Positions 32,911 to 45,080 are shown, numbered from the stretch's first letter. The stretch: DNA of 64,000 bases from Pomphorhynchus laevis (GCA_012934845.2 WNNJ02001098.1:101065-165064), one strand, 5' to 3'. A program made the numbers and translations. Notes: generated by a model not told the origin, from the letters alone.

Positions 32911-34427
32911 ATTAATGCAGCACTTCGCAGAGCTAGGAACCTGTACTTCATTCATAAACCACCATCCCCTACCTTTCATTGCTCTACAACAAACTCACTC
33001 CTCGACCTTCTACTGATTCATGAGAGGTGGTTGTTAAAACCCCTCTGTACTGAACAGTCGCGTCAACATCTGTCCACCTCCCATGGCCTAATTCGTTGGC
33101 GGATAGAAGAGGACATGCTGCTTCGGAGGAGATTCCACCTTGATCCAATCAGAGTGGCGGTATTTCAGGCAGCTGTCCGGCGCTTCCCCAAAATTGGGAA
33201 TGAGAGTTTTACGGAATTCAATTCATACCTCTCTTCGCAAGCTACCGGGATTTTATCGACTACCTGTAAAGGTCGCCTTTTCAATCCCACTCCAACAAAG
33301 CTCAAGACCCTTGCACATATGCTCCATCTTCCCAATCTCTCTTCTTCTGCACGTCAATCTCTCTCGAAAGAATACTGGAGCACTAGGTATAGGTTCTAGC
33401 TGGGTAAGGATAGGGCAATCATTGCTTCACTAAATCCGTCCCGGTCTTCCTTCTGGAAGCTATTCAAGAAAGAGAGATTTGTTTGTTGGAGGGAGAGGGC
33501 ATCTGGGTAGGTTGGTAGCATCGGTCTTGCTAATGTTTAGGAGGAGTCACTTGCCATGCATAATTATGGAGCCACGCAATCACCGCAACCAATCCCGCCT
33601 TGGGGGGGGACTTCAGGAGTAGGGATCTCTCTGTTCCAGAGATCCTGAATGCCTGGGGTCCTCTTCCGGGCACCTCCAAGTCCACCGCTACATTATCTTC
33701 TCGGGTCTGTCATCTTTTGACAGCCGATCTAAGGAGAGAAGTGGCCGTCACTATGCTTTTAGCATCGCCCTCTGATGTAGCCGGCATCAATATTAGCAAG
33801 AGAATTTTTATCCCTAAGAGAAATCCGGTTCGCTCTCCAAAAGACCTGCGGCCCATCTCGATTCAAAAATTCCCTCGTTTCGATCTACGAAAATGCACTT
33901 GCGCGTAGAATCCGCGTCCATCTGAGTAGGCATAATTTAATTCCACCTGGTTTCCATGGGTTCGTCAAAGGTCGCTCGGCCTATTCAGTAGTTGGTGAGG
34001 TGCAGCAGTTTTGTCAAGAGAATAGCAATCAACTCGCTGTGGCTGATTTCCTTGATTTCTCTGCCGCATTTGACCGTATCTCCATTCCCTTTGTGATCTC
34101 TTCTCTCAGGTCCCTCGGGTAGCCTGCGAGAATTGTTAACAGGGTGGAGATACTGTTGTACACTAAGCGATTCTTCTATGAAGACGACCCTGATGCACGT
34201 CAGTTCTACCCTATTACAGGAGTGCCTCAAGGTTCACCACTTTCTCCTATCTTGTATCTTGCTGCCTCCATTCAATTGTTCAAAATATTTAAACGCGAAA
34301 AACGTCTAGTGGTATACGCTGATGATACCACATCCCTGTTTTCTGGACGCAGGTGCAAAGACGTAGTCTCTGACATCTGCCAGTTCTTTTTAAGATTAAA
34401 AGATCAGATTAAATTAAATCTTATCTT
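32404..34427 (+). mobile_element. LINE-A copy 2, internally deleted and 3'-truncated
   Basis: ORF1 starts MYDCCARGRSKTSK at 32404 and runs through PIKRQDLFNVFLRDF. At about 32815 it joins straight to the endonuclease end (EIHNNRDLLDRIIDSGYDMV). Compared with copy 1 about 1.2 kb is missing, including the zinc knuckles and first half of the endonuclease. RT motifs: SPKDLRPISIQ (33838), FSAAFDRISIP (34060), GVPQGSPLSP (34220) and VYADDTTSLF (34314). The copy stops at about 34427 next to LINE-K. Confidence 0.8.
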
Positions 34428-34429
34428 GA

Positions 34430-36960
34430 ATGAAAGATTTAGCCAATATGAATATAACAATAGGAAGCTTGAATTTGGTTTCTAGTAAAAATATGGAAGC
34501 TTTAAACAACTTCAGTCCAGATACAATAATATGTTTACAGGAAGTGAGAGGAGACTCAGAACTGGCTTTTAAGGACGCATCGTTTTTCATAATCACACAT
34601 TATTCACGTATGGGGCAAGGTACGAAAGAGGTTTGGCTCTTATTTTACACAAACAGATATATCATAAATTAGAATGCAATATCATAGAAACATGAGCAAA
34701 CCTACTTATTTGTTCGGTATATTTTAAACACCGCAGAAGGTTGGTGGGAAATATATACATTAAAAATGCAGAATGTATAAATAAAAAACGAGGAAGCAAC
34801 TTAAGTTTGGGATATCAAAAATTACTGGATTAAAAATAGACTTCTCACTGGGAGATTTCAATAATAATCTAAGAACAAGATTAATGACTATGATAGGCCA
34901 ACACTACATATGTGCTCTACTCGGAATTCCAACTTTCTTCAATAAGGGATAAAAGCGAGAAGCCACATTGGACCCAGCATGGTACAATACTAAAATTTCG
35001 AAATATGGGCTAGTATGGATAAAATAGAGACATGAATATACATGACTGCGGGCATCATTACGTTCAATGGAGAATGGCGTTAACAATACATGCAAGGAAA
35101 CATTCTGTCCTAATATTAATGATATCACTAAATTGAATAAGGAAATAAAAGACTGGTTTAAAAGTGCAGATATAGAGGGTACTTGAATTAATATAGGAAG
35201 TATATCGGAATATCTTTGGAAGTCAAGCAAAATGTTGTACAAAAAGATTTTGCTTATTCCAAATTACACAAAAGCAAACTTGTCACTTAAAAGAAGACGA
35301 TGGAATGCGAAATTTAATAAAAATGATAAACTAGCGGATGCATTATTTGAATAAATTAAAATTAATAAACTACAAACCCAAAGAAATAAATTCAGCTCTT
35401 TTATGCGATATTCAAAACCGTGGTGGAATAGTATAATAAACAAATACAATTCATATTAGAGGAAAAAAGCAAATAAATGGCTAAGTTCGGATGACGAAGA
35501 AAACGTTATAAGAGAAATTATTTTGAAACATTCAGGTAACCTTTCTCGAGATAAATATGACACAATATTACAATAGATCGAGTTCATAATTTTGACATCA
35601 ATATCGAAGAGTTAATCAAAGCATGGCCATCTCAACCTAAACCTTCATCTAATGGCGTATGTGCACCTGCAACCATGTTGAAACTAATCTCAGAAGAAAA
35701 TAGAAAAAATGATCAAACACATGCGTAGGACCAAAACAAAGGATTGAGAAAGCATAGGCTTAGGAAACATCATCTTCATTCCAAAAAGAGTTGTGTGGTG
35801 GGCCCGACAGACCTAGAACCAATCACTATTTAAAATTCGCTTCTAATGGTATACAAAAGATTTCTGGCCAAAAAATTAAGTACATTTCTGGAAGAATCGA
35901 ATTTCTTTGACAAATACTGATGTGGCTCCAGGAAACACACTAAAACAATAAATGAGTAAGATCAGTACAGGATTTTATCAATAAATATAACATGATTAAA
36001 ATCATATACGCGTTAGACTTTTTATAAGCGTTCGATAATGTAACACACGAAGCCGTTAAGATCAGCTTTGAGGAAGCAGAAGTAACTAATTATTTGAAAG
36101 AAAGAATTATAGAGATTTTGGAAATAAGATCCTTTACATTACAAGACAAAACCGGAATTTAACGCTAAACTGACTAAAGGTTTTCCTTGAAGGATCGCCT
36201 ATATCACCGGTTTTATTTATTTTAGCGATCAACAATATTACAAAAGATCTTAATAACGATAAAGTTATGATGATAAAGTTCTTATGCATATGACGTAACG
36301 CTATGTTTCAGAAGAGATACAAATAATTCAAGAATGCAACAAAGAATAAAACACTATATACAATGAATAAAGGACATATCGGCCAAATGTGGTTTGGTGT
36401 TGAAAGAAAGCACATGCAAATTTCTATTTTGTAAGTGCAGGACTAGCCTAATTATTCATGAAAAAGAATCTGCCTGGGATTAATGAAATGCGACAGGTGA
36501 AGATATTAGGATCGATCTTTACAACAACATTAAGCTGGATTGGAGATCTAACGAAAGCCAAGAAATTATACAATAGAGGCATCAAATTTTATAGAAAAGC
36601 AATCACACTAGAAGCACCTGGAAACAGCGCCGTAAATGTCGCAAAAGCGTCCCGACGTTCTGGGCTCACATTTTATGCAAGGAATAGGCCAGCAGAACAA
36701 CGATGAAGATTCATTATGACCTAGATAACCAAAATTCAACAGAGTAAACTAAAAGATGAAGGTTATATTCTGGGGTATGCATTAGCCCGTTTATATATAG
36801 AAACAATTAGCTACTGGGATCACAAACATTAATTAAGAATAAGAGAAATTGGATAAATGAGATAAGATATAGGAAGGAAGATAGGGATATTATTGAGTTT
36901 TACTCAAAACAAGTTATAGATACTGCAGATTGCTTTGTTACCTTTCGTTTGGGAAGAGTT
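34430..36960 (+). pseudogene. LINE-K relic: endonuclease, RT and C-terminal part
   Basis: MNITIGSLNLVS and PDTIICLQEVRGDSELAF (34448-34570) open an APE-type endonuclease. Much decayed RT text follows: GPTDLEPITI (35795), YALDFL-like motif A near 36005 and IAYITGF near 36185. Then NEMRQVKILGSIFTTTLSWI (36482) and a helical region. The RT start resembles LINE-A (PKDLRPISIQNSLVSIYEK), so LINE-K is an older relative. Dense in stops. Confidence 0.6.
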
Positions 36961-38440
36961 CCAAGACTAAAAGATTGCTTGAATAAGTTAAATGGAGAGA
37001 AGAAACTATGAAACAATATAGATAAGAAGATATATACAAGCATATAATCCATACAATAACGAATGTACGACAAAGATACATGAATGCATCTAGTCCAAAT
37101 ACTTCCTTTTCGATACATTTATTTTTTACTTTTTTCTTTTTTTTTATACCTAACACAATTAACGCTCAAATGATTTAAAACTTGTTGCATGAAAGCTGTA
37201 TTTGTCATAATCTTATACATAATAAAAAATTCAATTTCAATACGTAAGCATTGCATATATATATTTCGTATGTTCGAGCAGTGAACAACAATACATATTC
37301 GGGGAGAAATGCAAACGGTTCAGAAATTCTGACAATTCCAATCGTTGAAGTATAATATAATTTTTTTATAATTTAATAAAACACTTTACTATTGATTGGA
37401 GTTGCGACGAAAAGTGAATGATTTCATTACTTTTGTATTTTTTGAAATTTGATCCGCAATTTTGATCTATACTAGTCATGTCGTCGAAATAAATAATAAC
37501 GGTAGCAAGATTATACAAAGTTCACTTACATGTCGAATAACATTCAAATAGTCGTCACCTATGCATTTCGAATATAAACTATTATAAGAACACAATAAAC
37601 GATACCCACGAATTAAATGACAGAATATATTGATTATTTTTCTATCACTCAAATTTCTGTGATCTATAAAGTAAAAAATCACATTTAAAAGTATTGAAAT
37701 TTAAATATTTTGGAATTTCAATATCTTATTATGTACTTAATCTCTTCGTCAGCTTAAGTTTTGATAAAATATATACATTTATCATTATTGCTTAAATTAA
37801 AAAATATAATAATGTATATTTGTTGAGGCAGATGTCAACCGCAAGCATTTATGTCATAAATTTCATAGCATTGTTATAATGTTACGACATCATACCTGTC
37901 TTTACTATTTAGTTGCTGTATTCGAATTCCATAACAGATTTTTAAAAGTATTATTGAGGCTTGATCAAAGAAAAGAGGAAATTTTTTTATATTTCACTAA
38001 CTTCTGTTAGCATCTTCAGATTTTTTCTAATATTTTTCTGAAGATTTTTTTGATAATTTATTGAAGATACTAACAGAAGTTAGGGAAATATCAAAAAATC
38101 CTATTTTATTTGCTCCAGCTCCATTAATTATTTATTGATAATGGATCATTACCAACTATTTAAAAAGATTTTTTATAATTTTCAATAATTTTTAATAATA
38201 AAAAATTCTTCAGATTGAAAATGATCATTTAAATTTTGCATTACAGATAACTTCAAAGATTTTAAAGATCATAGAATTTATTATAAAGAATAACTAGCTA
38301 CTTTACAAGTCCTGATTTTTAAAAGAAAAAAATTTTCCTTGATTAAATATAAAGATTATAATAAAAATCGTAAATTTGCTTCTAACTGTTAATATTGTTA
38401 GCAAACAGAATAATGCTAGATAATTTGATTATGAAGATTA
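36961..38440. other. AT-rich region without a gene
   Basis: Over 1.4 kb with no supported coding frame; the small minus-strand frames are AT artefacts. It includes the inverted repeat at 37981-38099. Confidence 0.5.
37981..38099. repeat. Inverted repeat, arms about 38 bp
   Basis: Left arm 37981-38018 (CTAACTTCTGTTAGCATCTTCA) and right arm 38062-38099 (TGAAGATACTAACAGAAGTT...) pair with a few mismatches around a 43-base AT-rich spacer. It could be a small fold-back element. Confidence 0.7.
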
Positions 38441-38955
38441 CTTCGTTGATGTACACGTTTTTAAGGCAGTGGTGCCAATAGATTCATCAGCGGGACTTCT
38501 AGAATTAATCTCGAATTCGGCATTATAAACTGTAGCTTAAGCCAAACAAACAACAAATTTTATATTTATCAGAAATCCTTATATTTACTTGGCAATGATA
38601 ATTGAGATCTTAGCACTAAACAATGTGTCAAGAAATAAATATTGGCCAACGCTATCAAATGCTTTAGCGAAACTTATTAATATCATGTTAGTGGTAATTA
38701 GCATGATAGCACGTTATGGATGATTTTATTTAAGACCTTGGAAGGATACAAGTAGGGGCAATGTGTCAATTATTCTACATTTGCTTTATTTGGTATTGTA
38801 CTTTGAATTACTCTATCGAATATTTTTACACCCACATTCGTATGCGCCTACTGTGCGTTGACTGAATTGGACTCACCACACACCTTGATTCAAAAAACGC
38901 AAAGCAATCAAGCTTGCTCAAATAATGATTCTTCTAATAACGATATATCTATAAA
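38440..38955 (-). pseudogene. LINE RT shred on the minus strand
   Basis: On the minus strand about 38690-38590 reads LISFAKAFDSVGQYLFLDTL, RT motif A (F-KAFDSV). Flanks are decayed. The family is not clear, but it is closest in style to LINE-D and -K. Confidence 0.5.
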
Positions 38956-39660
38956 TAATCCTAGGCTTTCATTTCGACAACCGACTTTCACTTGAACCTT
39001 TCGTTAGTGATAAAGTACGCTTATCTACCTTGACACTCCGCAATCTCCGTCAAGTTCGTAGATTGATCGATTTCCTTTGTATGACTCTCATATCTTCTCT
39101 TCTTTTCTCAAGACTTGATTACTGTCTTAGTCTATTTTCCAACTCACCTAAATCCACTCTTCTTCCTTTACAACGAATCATCAACGCTGCCGTCCGAGTT
39201 CTCCTCCGTCTTCGTCGTTTTGATCATACATCCCACTATCTTGTTTCTCTTGATTGGCCTATCATTTAATGTCGTGTTCAAATTCGTCTTCTTATCATTG
39301 CTTTTCGCCTTATAACTTCTCATACCCCTTCATTTCTCAACCTTCCTTTTCTCGACAATTCTCGTACTGTGTATTGTGCTCTGCGTTCCCGTAATTCCCT
39401 TCTTTTACATGTCCCAATCTACTCTACCTCTTTTGGTTTCCGCTCCTTCGTTGTGGCTGCTCCTCTCTTGTGGAATCAACTGCCTATTCATATCCGCCAA
39501 TCAACATCTATGCCGTGCTTCAAACGCCAAATCCAATTTCATTTCAACAATTAACTAGTTATCTATGACTTTTGATGTTCTTTTTTTGTTTGTTAGTGGT
39601 CATGTAAGCGTGCATTTTGCACGTATTTGCCACGTTAAATAAATTATTGTATTATTAATG
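38955..39660 (+). mobile_element. LINE-G copy 5, 3' end only
   Basis: Begins in the RT C-terminal part (LSFRQPTFT-type text at about 38967, TLRNLRQVRRLIDF at 39033) and runs through YSTSFGFRSFVVAAPLLWNQ (39420-39480) to the 3' tail GTAAGCGTGC..GCACGTATTTGCCAC and AAATAAATTATTG at 39640. 5'-truncated. Two small frame breaks. Confidence 0.85.
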
Positions 39661-40100
39661 GCGAGTCTCACATCTTTTGTCTATTTTTTTGTGATGGCTG
39701 ATCATTCCCGCCACTCGCCACGTTCTATGCCATCTCAATTGTCGGCAACTCTCCGGAATGAGCAAGTCCGCAAATACGGAGAAGAACGGCGTTTACCATA
39801 TCGCACACGGCATGCATGGAAGACAAGAAACCTGGTAGTGCAATGTCTGCGGCTTTTCAATACCCAAACCACCGTATGTCACGAGTAACATGGCCTGTTC
39901 CTAAGAAGTGTCGTTCAAAGCAACATTAGTTAAACTTGTCATCGCTTCTTTCAGGGTTTCATCGAAGGATTCCAAAGAATTTCGATGTAGGTAGGTCGGT
40001 GTACTTCTCAGGATGAACTGCAACTTTGTTATTGCGAAGCAATTTTTTAGCAGAGTGAAAGCCTAGTGATTGTCAACGTGTAAGAGTCGAAATACTATTA
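39661..40100. other. Region between LINE-G and LINE-P
   Basis: A plus-strand frame (39658-39888) has no family I know. Minus-strand text is broken and may be the decayed 3' part of LINE-P. No firm call. Confidence 0.3.
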
Positions 40101-40103
40101 GTT

Positions 40104-41471
40104 TCAAATCCTTCGTCGTATGAAGAGGCATGAGGTTTTGGCGTATGCTTGCCATGTCATATGGTATAATTCTGAAGAGTGGTCGCAGACGGCGGCTAAT
40201 ACTACGACGCCATGAATTGGATAGTAAGCGTTCCGCATGTCGATTTTCAGGAGTACTCTACGTCCGTTGACATCCGTCAGATATCTTCGTGTTATGTGGG
40301 CTGCTGCTTCGCAACCTCTTCGCGTATCCAAACCTAGTTGAATTAGACGCATCTGTTGGCCGAGTCGTATATTAACTTGTTTGGCTTCGGCCTTTACAGT
40401 GAGGCGCCTTAGTGTATTACCCACCGCAATTAGGCGAATTCCTCCACCTTTCTTATTCAAGGCCACTAAAGTAGCTTGGTAGAAAATCCTTCGAACTGCC
40501 TGAGGTACGTCACCTTTAAGAACAGCGCTCATGAAGTTTGTTAATGTTGCTGACAGGCGTATTCCGGCTTCTACTTCTTGCGCTAGTCAGCTACGCAGTT
40601 GTCCCAGTTGAAGCCCATCCAGTCCTCCGGATGATCCTGGGCCAAACTTGTTTATTACCTGTCTGACCGCATCATGCCCGACTGACACTGCGATGAGTGT
40701 GCCATCGCAGTGTCACACTCATCTGGAGGCAGTGAGAGTAATAGATTCGGTGGAGCAGGTGGATGATAAGCGATCAAAGCTGGCAAGGTTTCCTCATTGT
40801 GTATCGCTAGGTTGTTCGAAGAGGATATTTCACGTACAGCTCCTCTGATATCGCCATCAGCGAACTTTGCTGCCACTCGTTTTCCATAATGATGTTCGTC
40901 AATCTTTATATTGTTGTTGGTGAACTGTCTTTCAGGCGGTGAGCTGTGTATGCCGCTTAATTCTATGAAGTCAGTAAATTGTTGCTTTACCTTTGTGGTA
41001 AGAGAGGGTTGTCTCGTACCGATGGATAATTCGGGTCGTCGAAGGCTCCAATACCTAAAACAAAGTAGTATCCCCAATTTCTCAAGTGTCATCTGTTCAA
41101 TCGCTTCTCTTAGAGTTTTTTCATAAGCATCGGTAAAAGGGATTAAGGCCCTTTTGGGTATTTTGGGTAGAATCTTGATGCTACTCCGACACTTGGTTAT
41201 ATCCATCTCAATGTCGATATCGAGATTAACGGATGCACCAACTGGTGGTTGTGAGAGTCCCCGACATGCGGGACATAGCCATCTGGGCAATAGCTCTGCC
41301 TGCGTGCGACCTTGTCAATACGACACAAGAAAGGTGATACCATGCACCGCAGCGGTCGCACTGTACTAAGTGCTTACGTTTGTTGATGCGTTTGCACTTT
41401 AGACATCGGTTTCTCTCTTCAATCGCATCATCTTGAGTACGCGAGTTCTGCGACACCGGATACGCAGTCAT
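40104..41471 (-). pseudogene. LINE-P: PHD-like finger, helical region and RT start
   Basis: Read on the minus strand. CLKCKRINKRKHLVQCDRCG with AWYHLSC and, after a frame shift, RWLCPACRG make up a PHD-type finger (41471-41260). A helical region follows with RALIPFTDAYEKTL and KRVAAKFADGDIRGAVREIS (about 40880). After a stop comes the RT start VALNKKGGGIRLIAVGNTLR (40450) and LLKIDMRNAYY (40250). This order (zinc finger, helical part, GGIRPIAVG-type RT) is known in an animal LINE group. The element lacks the rest of the RT and has at least three breaks. Confidence 0.7.
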
Positions 41472-41690
41472 TGTTGTTTCGTTCCGTTGTAAGAATTATA
41501 ATAACCAAGACAACTTTTTAACGTGACGATATGAAATATTGACGATATGAAATTGATGATATGAAATTGACGATTGTAAGAATTATAATAACCAAGACAA
41601 TTTTTTAACGTATTTGCACATCTATAGATAATTCATTTATAAATAACTAAGTTTCTAGGAATAATGTATGCTCTGTTTTGCTAAAATAAG
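41472..41690. repeat. Short spacer with an 87-bp partial duplication
   Basis: GTAAGAATTATAATAACCAA occurs at 41489 and again at 41576, each followed by GACAA and a T run. Between them GACGATATGAAAT is repeated three times. No gene. Confidence 0.6.
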
Positions 41691-41699
41691 ATTGCGCAG

Positions 41700-42077
41700 C
41701 ATCTATCCATCATTCATACCAAGATCAACAACTCTCAAGCCAAATTTTTTCTCCAGTGCGATGTGGATGTTGCGAAGTGTCTTAAAGTTCGAAGAGTTTT
41801 TCGTCTAGGCAAGAAACTTTCAGATAGACCTAGACTTCTAAAAGTTGTTATAGACTCAAAAGATCATGTTGACTTCCTACTCAAGTATGCATTTAGATTA
41901 TCGCGCTCTGATTTTCATATACTCCGTGATTTATCTCCTGCAGATCGTTTGAGAAGACACGAGGCTTTCAACGAGCTGCATCGACGGCTGGAAAGTGGTG
42001 AGGGTAACTTATGTGTACGGAATTTTCGGGTGGTCAAGTGGCGTCCGACTGTCCGGTGGCATCCCTTACTCCTGTAG
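41700..42077 (+). pseudogene. LINE-C ORF1, C-terminal part
   Basis: Reads VRRVFRLGKKLSDRPRLLKV, ILRDLSPADRLRRHEAFNEL and GNLCVRNFRVVKWRPTVRWH, then TAG at 42075. The same pattern occurs in LINE-H ORF1 (RVKLVALFRLGKRD, LLKDLDALQREKLSQAKKEL, NLCVQNFQVVRRR). It is the nucleic-acid-binding C-terminal domain of the ORF1 protein. The N-terminal part was not copied (5' truncation). Confidence 0.75.
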
Positions 42078-44986
42078 AGTCAGACCTCTTTAGTAGTGAT
42101 GGTTCGTGTGTAGGAAAACTAGTAGACTTCGATAGTGTCACCGAGCGTGTCAAATTTTCCCATTATACGAACATTTTTGTCGGTTATTCAAATGTTCGTA
42201 GTCTCCTGGCTCAGTTCTCGGAAATTAAATTCATAGTTGCTTCGAAACGTTTTGATGTATTTTGTATAACCGAAACATGGCTACATTCTGACATTTCGGA
42301 TGACTGTGTTGCCATCCCTAACTATTTTGTAATACGTTCGGATCGCTCATGTGGTAAACGTGGAGGTGGGGTAGCCGCCTATGTGCGAAATAGTCTCCTG
42401 GTATCGAATATCTCGGCTTTTCGCGACGATATTGGTTATTCCTTTGAAGGTCTTGCTTTTACACTGGGAAATGGTCAACGATCCCGATTCTGCGTCCTTT
42501 ACCGTTCTCCGTCCTATGAATTAAGATTAGACTCTCTTAAATCACATTTGCTGAGTTTATCTTCGTATCCTCTGATTTTGCTCCTGGGAGACTTCAATAT
42601 CCCCCAAATAGACTGGAAAAATAGTCATTCACGACCAATTCACGGAATTGGGAAAGTACTGAGTGACTTTCTGTTACTCGAGATGCTACTAGTTCAACAT
42701 ATTAAAGAACCTACTTGTGTGACAGGGACGCCTTCTATACTCGATTTGGTCTTTACTAAGTGTTTGGGTGACGTTTCAGGTGTTCGTTATGACGCACCAA
42801 TTGGCAATAGCGATCACTGTGTACTCTCTATGCGGCTGTCGCTGTTCAACAGAGCCTCACAAAACTCTAATTTTAAAAAACGTTGTTGGGTAGGTGTTGA
42901 TGCTAATCAACTAGCTGCAAGCTTCCCAAAAAATATCTGTGATAGTCTTCGTATCCACTTCGGTTTGGAGGTTCCTGTAGTCTTTGATCTGCTCCATGAT
43001 GAATTGATGCGAATTTCTGATATCTTTGCTCCGCTACGTGCCTGCAAGTTCAAGCATGGACATCCTCCTTGGTTCGACAGAGAGCTTCTTGATGCTATAA
43101 GATCCCGCAACAAATTGTGGCGCGAATTTAGGCGTTCTTCTGCTTCAAAACGTGCCTACATCGACTCTCGGAACTTATGCAATCGGCTAAAATTTCAGAA
43201 ACGCTATTCGTACGAAGATAGTATCGCCAGGGATGCATCTTTAAATCCTAGGAGGTTTTGGTCTTATGTAAGAAACAACAGAACACTTGTCGCCACAATT
43301 AGCTCAATCCAAACGCCAACTGAAACTTTGACCGATCCGTCTCTAATCGCCCAACATTTAGCTGATGGCTTCTTGGTACAGGCTTTGACCTCTAACAAAC
43401 TGCATGACTTTAGTTGGAAGTATGTTCCGGTTGCTCATCGGTGTTGTGTTCGTCCACTCAGAGTGGATGAGGTGTTGAACGAGGTTATGAAGCTCGATTC
43501 GTTTACATCTCCGGGACCAGACAATATCGCCCCCTTCCTCATCAAATCCCTAGCGAACGAACTGAGCAATGATTTAACTATGTTTTTCAGATACAGCTTA
43601 GACACATCTTGGATTCCTGACAGTTGGAAGTGTGCAATTGTGGTGCCTATTCCCAAAAAGCATCCTGCTAGCTTTTGCGCGGACTTTCGGCCCATTAGCT
43701 TAACTAGCGTATTCTGCAAACTTTTAGAAAGAATCATTGCTAGTAGAATCAGGGATCATTTGGATCGTAATCACATATTGGTTGAATCTCAACATGGTTT
43801 CAGGATCGGACGTTCATGCCTTACTAACCTACTAAGTGCGCGTGAAAAATGGGCTGATGCTCTGGGGGCTGGGTTTCAGGTTCATACAGTATTCCTTGAT
43901 TTTTCGAAAGCTTTTGATAGGGTACCACACGACGGCATAGTGTCTTTACTGTATCACTATGGACTTCATTCATATATTTGTGAGTGGGTCAGGGAATTTC
44001 TATCGAATAGGTCTTTCCGAGTTTGTGTTGGGGGCGTGTTTTCTTATTCGGTAAATATTAATTCTGGCGTACCGCAGGGATCAGTCCTTGGCCCACTGCT
44101 CTTTATAATCTTCATTAATGATCTGCTACTCCGCTTATCATGCTCTCATCTAGCGTTTGCAGACGATCTAAAGATTTGGTCGATCATTAGAAGTCCTGCT
44201 GATCGAGTATCGTTACAAAATGATCTAAACTCCCTGATCAAGTGGTGCGATTCTACCGGACTACGGTTGAATGTTGATAAATGTGTCCTCATGCAACTAG
44301 GTCGCCCTATTGAAACTCTAAGGTACTTTATTGGAGATATGGTCTTAAAGGAAGTGTCTCATCATAAGGATTTAGGGATTATTGTTCATAGATCCTTGAA
44401 AACAAAGTTGAACACCGACTTCTTTCTAGGTAAAGCTACTAGGGCGTTATATTGTATTAAAAATGCATTCCTCAGGTTAAGCTGTCACATGTTCAAGAGG
44501 TTATTCATCTCCATCGTCAGGCCACACTTGGAGTACTGCATTCAGGCTTGTTTCCCTGTCACTAAGCAAGAACTATTAGACCTGGAGTCTATTCTTAGGC
44601 GCGGATCGAGGCTCTGTATTGGCTTAAGTGGTATTGACTATTATGTACGTCTAAGTCGTATTGGGATGTTGTCGGTACGTGAGAGGTTCATATCCTTGGA
44701 AATGCTATGTATATGGCATATGTCGAATGATGTGGTAGGTTATCCCACCGATGTAATCACTAGGCGGGTAGATCAGTTGCGGGGACATAGCAGAGTCTTG
44801 TATAAATTTAGATTTGGCAGATTACCAAAAGTGTATAGACTCTCAAGAAGAGGAATTAACATGTGGAATTCGTTGCCTGAGGAAGTCGTCGCAGCCCCCA
44901 GTTTGAGAACGTTTAAATCACGATGCTACAAATGGATACATGAACAATGCCGACATTCAACACTACCACTGGAATACCCTAATTAG
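42011..44986 (+). CDS. LINE-C ORF2: APE endonuclease and reverse transcriptase
   Basis: 991 residues without a break. Endonuclease (about 55-270): GYSNVRSLL, FCITETWLHSDISDD, GGGVAAYVR, LLLGDFNIPQIDW and SDHCV. RT (about 490-780): SPGPDNIAPFLIK, DFRPISLTSVFCKLLERII, FLDFSKAFDRVPHD, SGVPQGSVLGPLLFIIFIND and LAFADDLKIW. The C-terminus has LSRRGINMWNSLPEEVV, the CR1-type ending. The ATG at 42011 lies inside ORF1 in the -1 frame (67-bp overlap). LINE-H has its ATG at the homologous site, which supports this start. Confidence 0.92.
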   Translation: MCTEFSGGQVASDCPVASLTPVESDLFSSDGSCVGKLVDFDSVTERVKFSHYTNIFVGYSNVRSLLAQFSEIKFIVASKRFDVFCITETWLHSDISDDCVAIPNYFVIRSDRSCGKRGGGVAAYVRNSLLVSNISAFRDDIGYSFEGLAFTLGNGQRSRFCVLYRSPSYELRLDSLKSHLLSLSSYPLILLLGDFNIPQIDWKNSHSRPIHGIGKVLSDFLLLEMLLVQHIKEPTCVTGTPSILDLVFTKCLGDVSGVRYDAPIGNSDHCVLSMRLSLFNRASQNSNFKKRCWVGVDANQLAASFPKNICDSLRIHFGLEVPVVFDLLHDELMRISDIFAPLRACKFKHGHPPWFDRELLDAIRSRNKLWREFRRSSASKRAYIDSRNLCNRLKFQKRYSYEDSIARDASLNPRRFWSYVRNNRTLVATISSIQTPTETLTDPSLIAQHLADGFLVQALTSNKLHDFSWKYVPVAHRCCVRPLRVDEVLNEVMKLDSFTSPGPDNIAPFLIKSLANELSNDLTMFFRYSLDTSWIPDSWKCAIVVPIPKKHPASFCADFRPISLTSVFCKLLERIIASRIRDHLDRNHILVESQHGFRIGRSCLTNLLSAREKWADALGAGFQVHTVFLDFSKAFDRVPHDGIVSLLYHYGLHSYICEWVREFLSNRSFRVCVGGVFSYSVNINSGVPQGSVLGPLLFIIFINDLLLRLSCSHLAFADDLKIWSIIRSPADRVSLQNDLNSLIKWCDSTGLRLNVDKCVLMQLGRPIETLRYFIGDMVLKEVSHHKDLGIIVHRSLKTKLNTDFFLGKATRALYCIKNAFLRLSCHMFKRLFISIVRPHLEYCIQACFPVTKQELLDLESILRRGSRLCIGLSGIDYYVRLSRIGMLSVRERFISLEMLCIWHMSNDVVGYPTDVITRRVDQLRGHSRVLYKFRFGRLPKVYRLSRRGINMWNSLPEEVVAAPSLRTFKSRCYKWIHEQCRHSTLPLEYPN

Positions 44987-45080
44987 CTACGTTGACTGAC
45001 CATTTGCTTTTGTTTTATTTTTTTTGGACTCTGCCTGAATAGCCTTTTGGCTTTGGTATGTATTGGAATAATAATAATAA

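Larger units (their letters stand above)
41690..45080 (+). mobile_element. LINE-C, CR1-like, 5'-truncated with intact ORF2
   Basis: Contains the last third of ORF1, a complete ORF2 and a short 3' region ending in AATAATAATAATAAATAAA (45067-45085). The A+T-rich simple tail is typical of CR1-type LINEs here. The 5' end near 41690 lies inside ORF1. It is the best-preserved ORF2 of its group in the window, and could be recent. Confidence 0.85.

Noticed and set aside
36900-37700. Minus-strand frames of 60-72 codons
   Set aside because: AT-rich, hydrophobic low-complexity translations with no support; treated as chance.
39658-39888. Possible host exon
   Set aside because: Open frame of 76 codons without splice-site pattern, homologous frame or domain; it lies between two LINE pieces.
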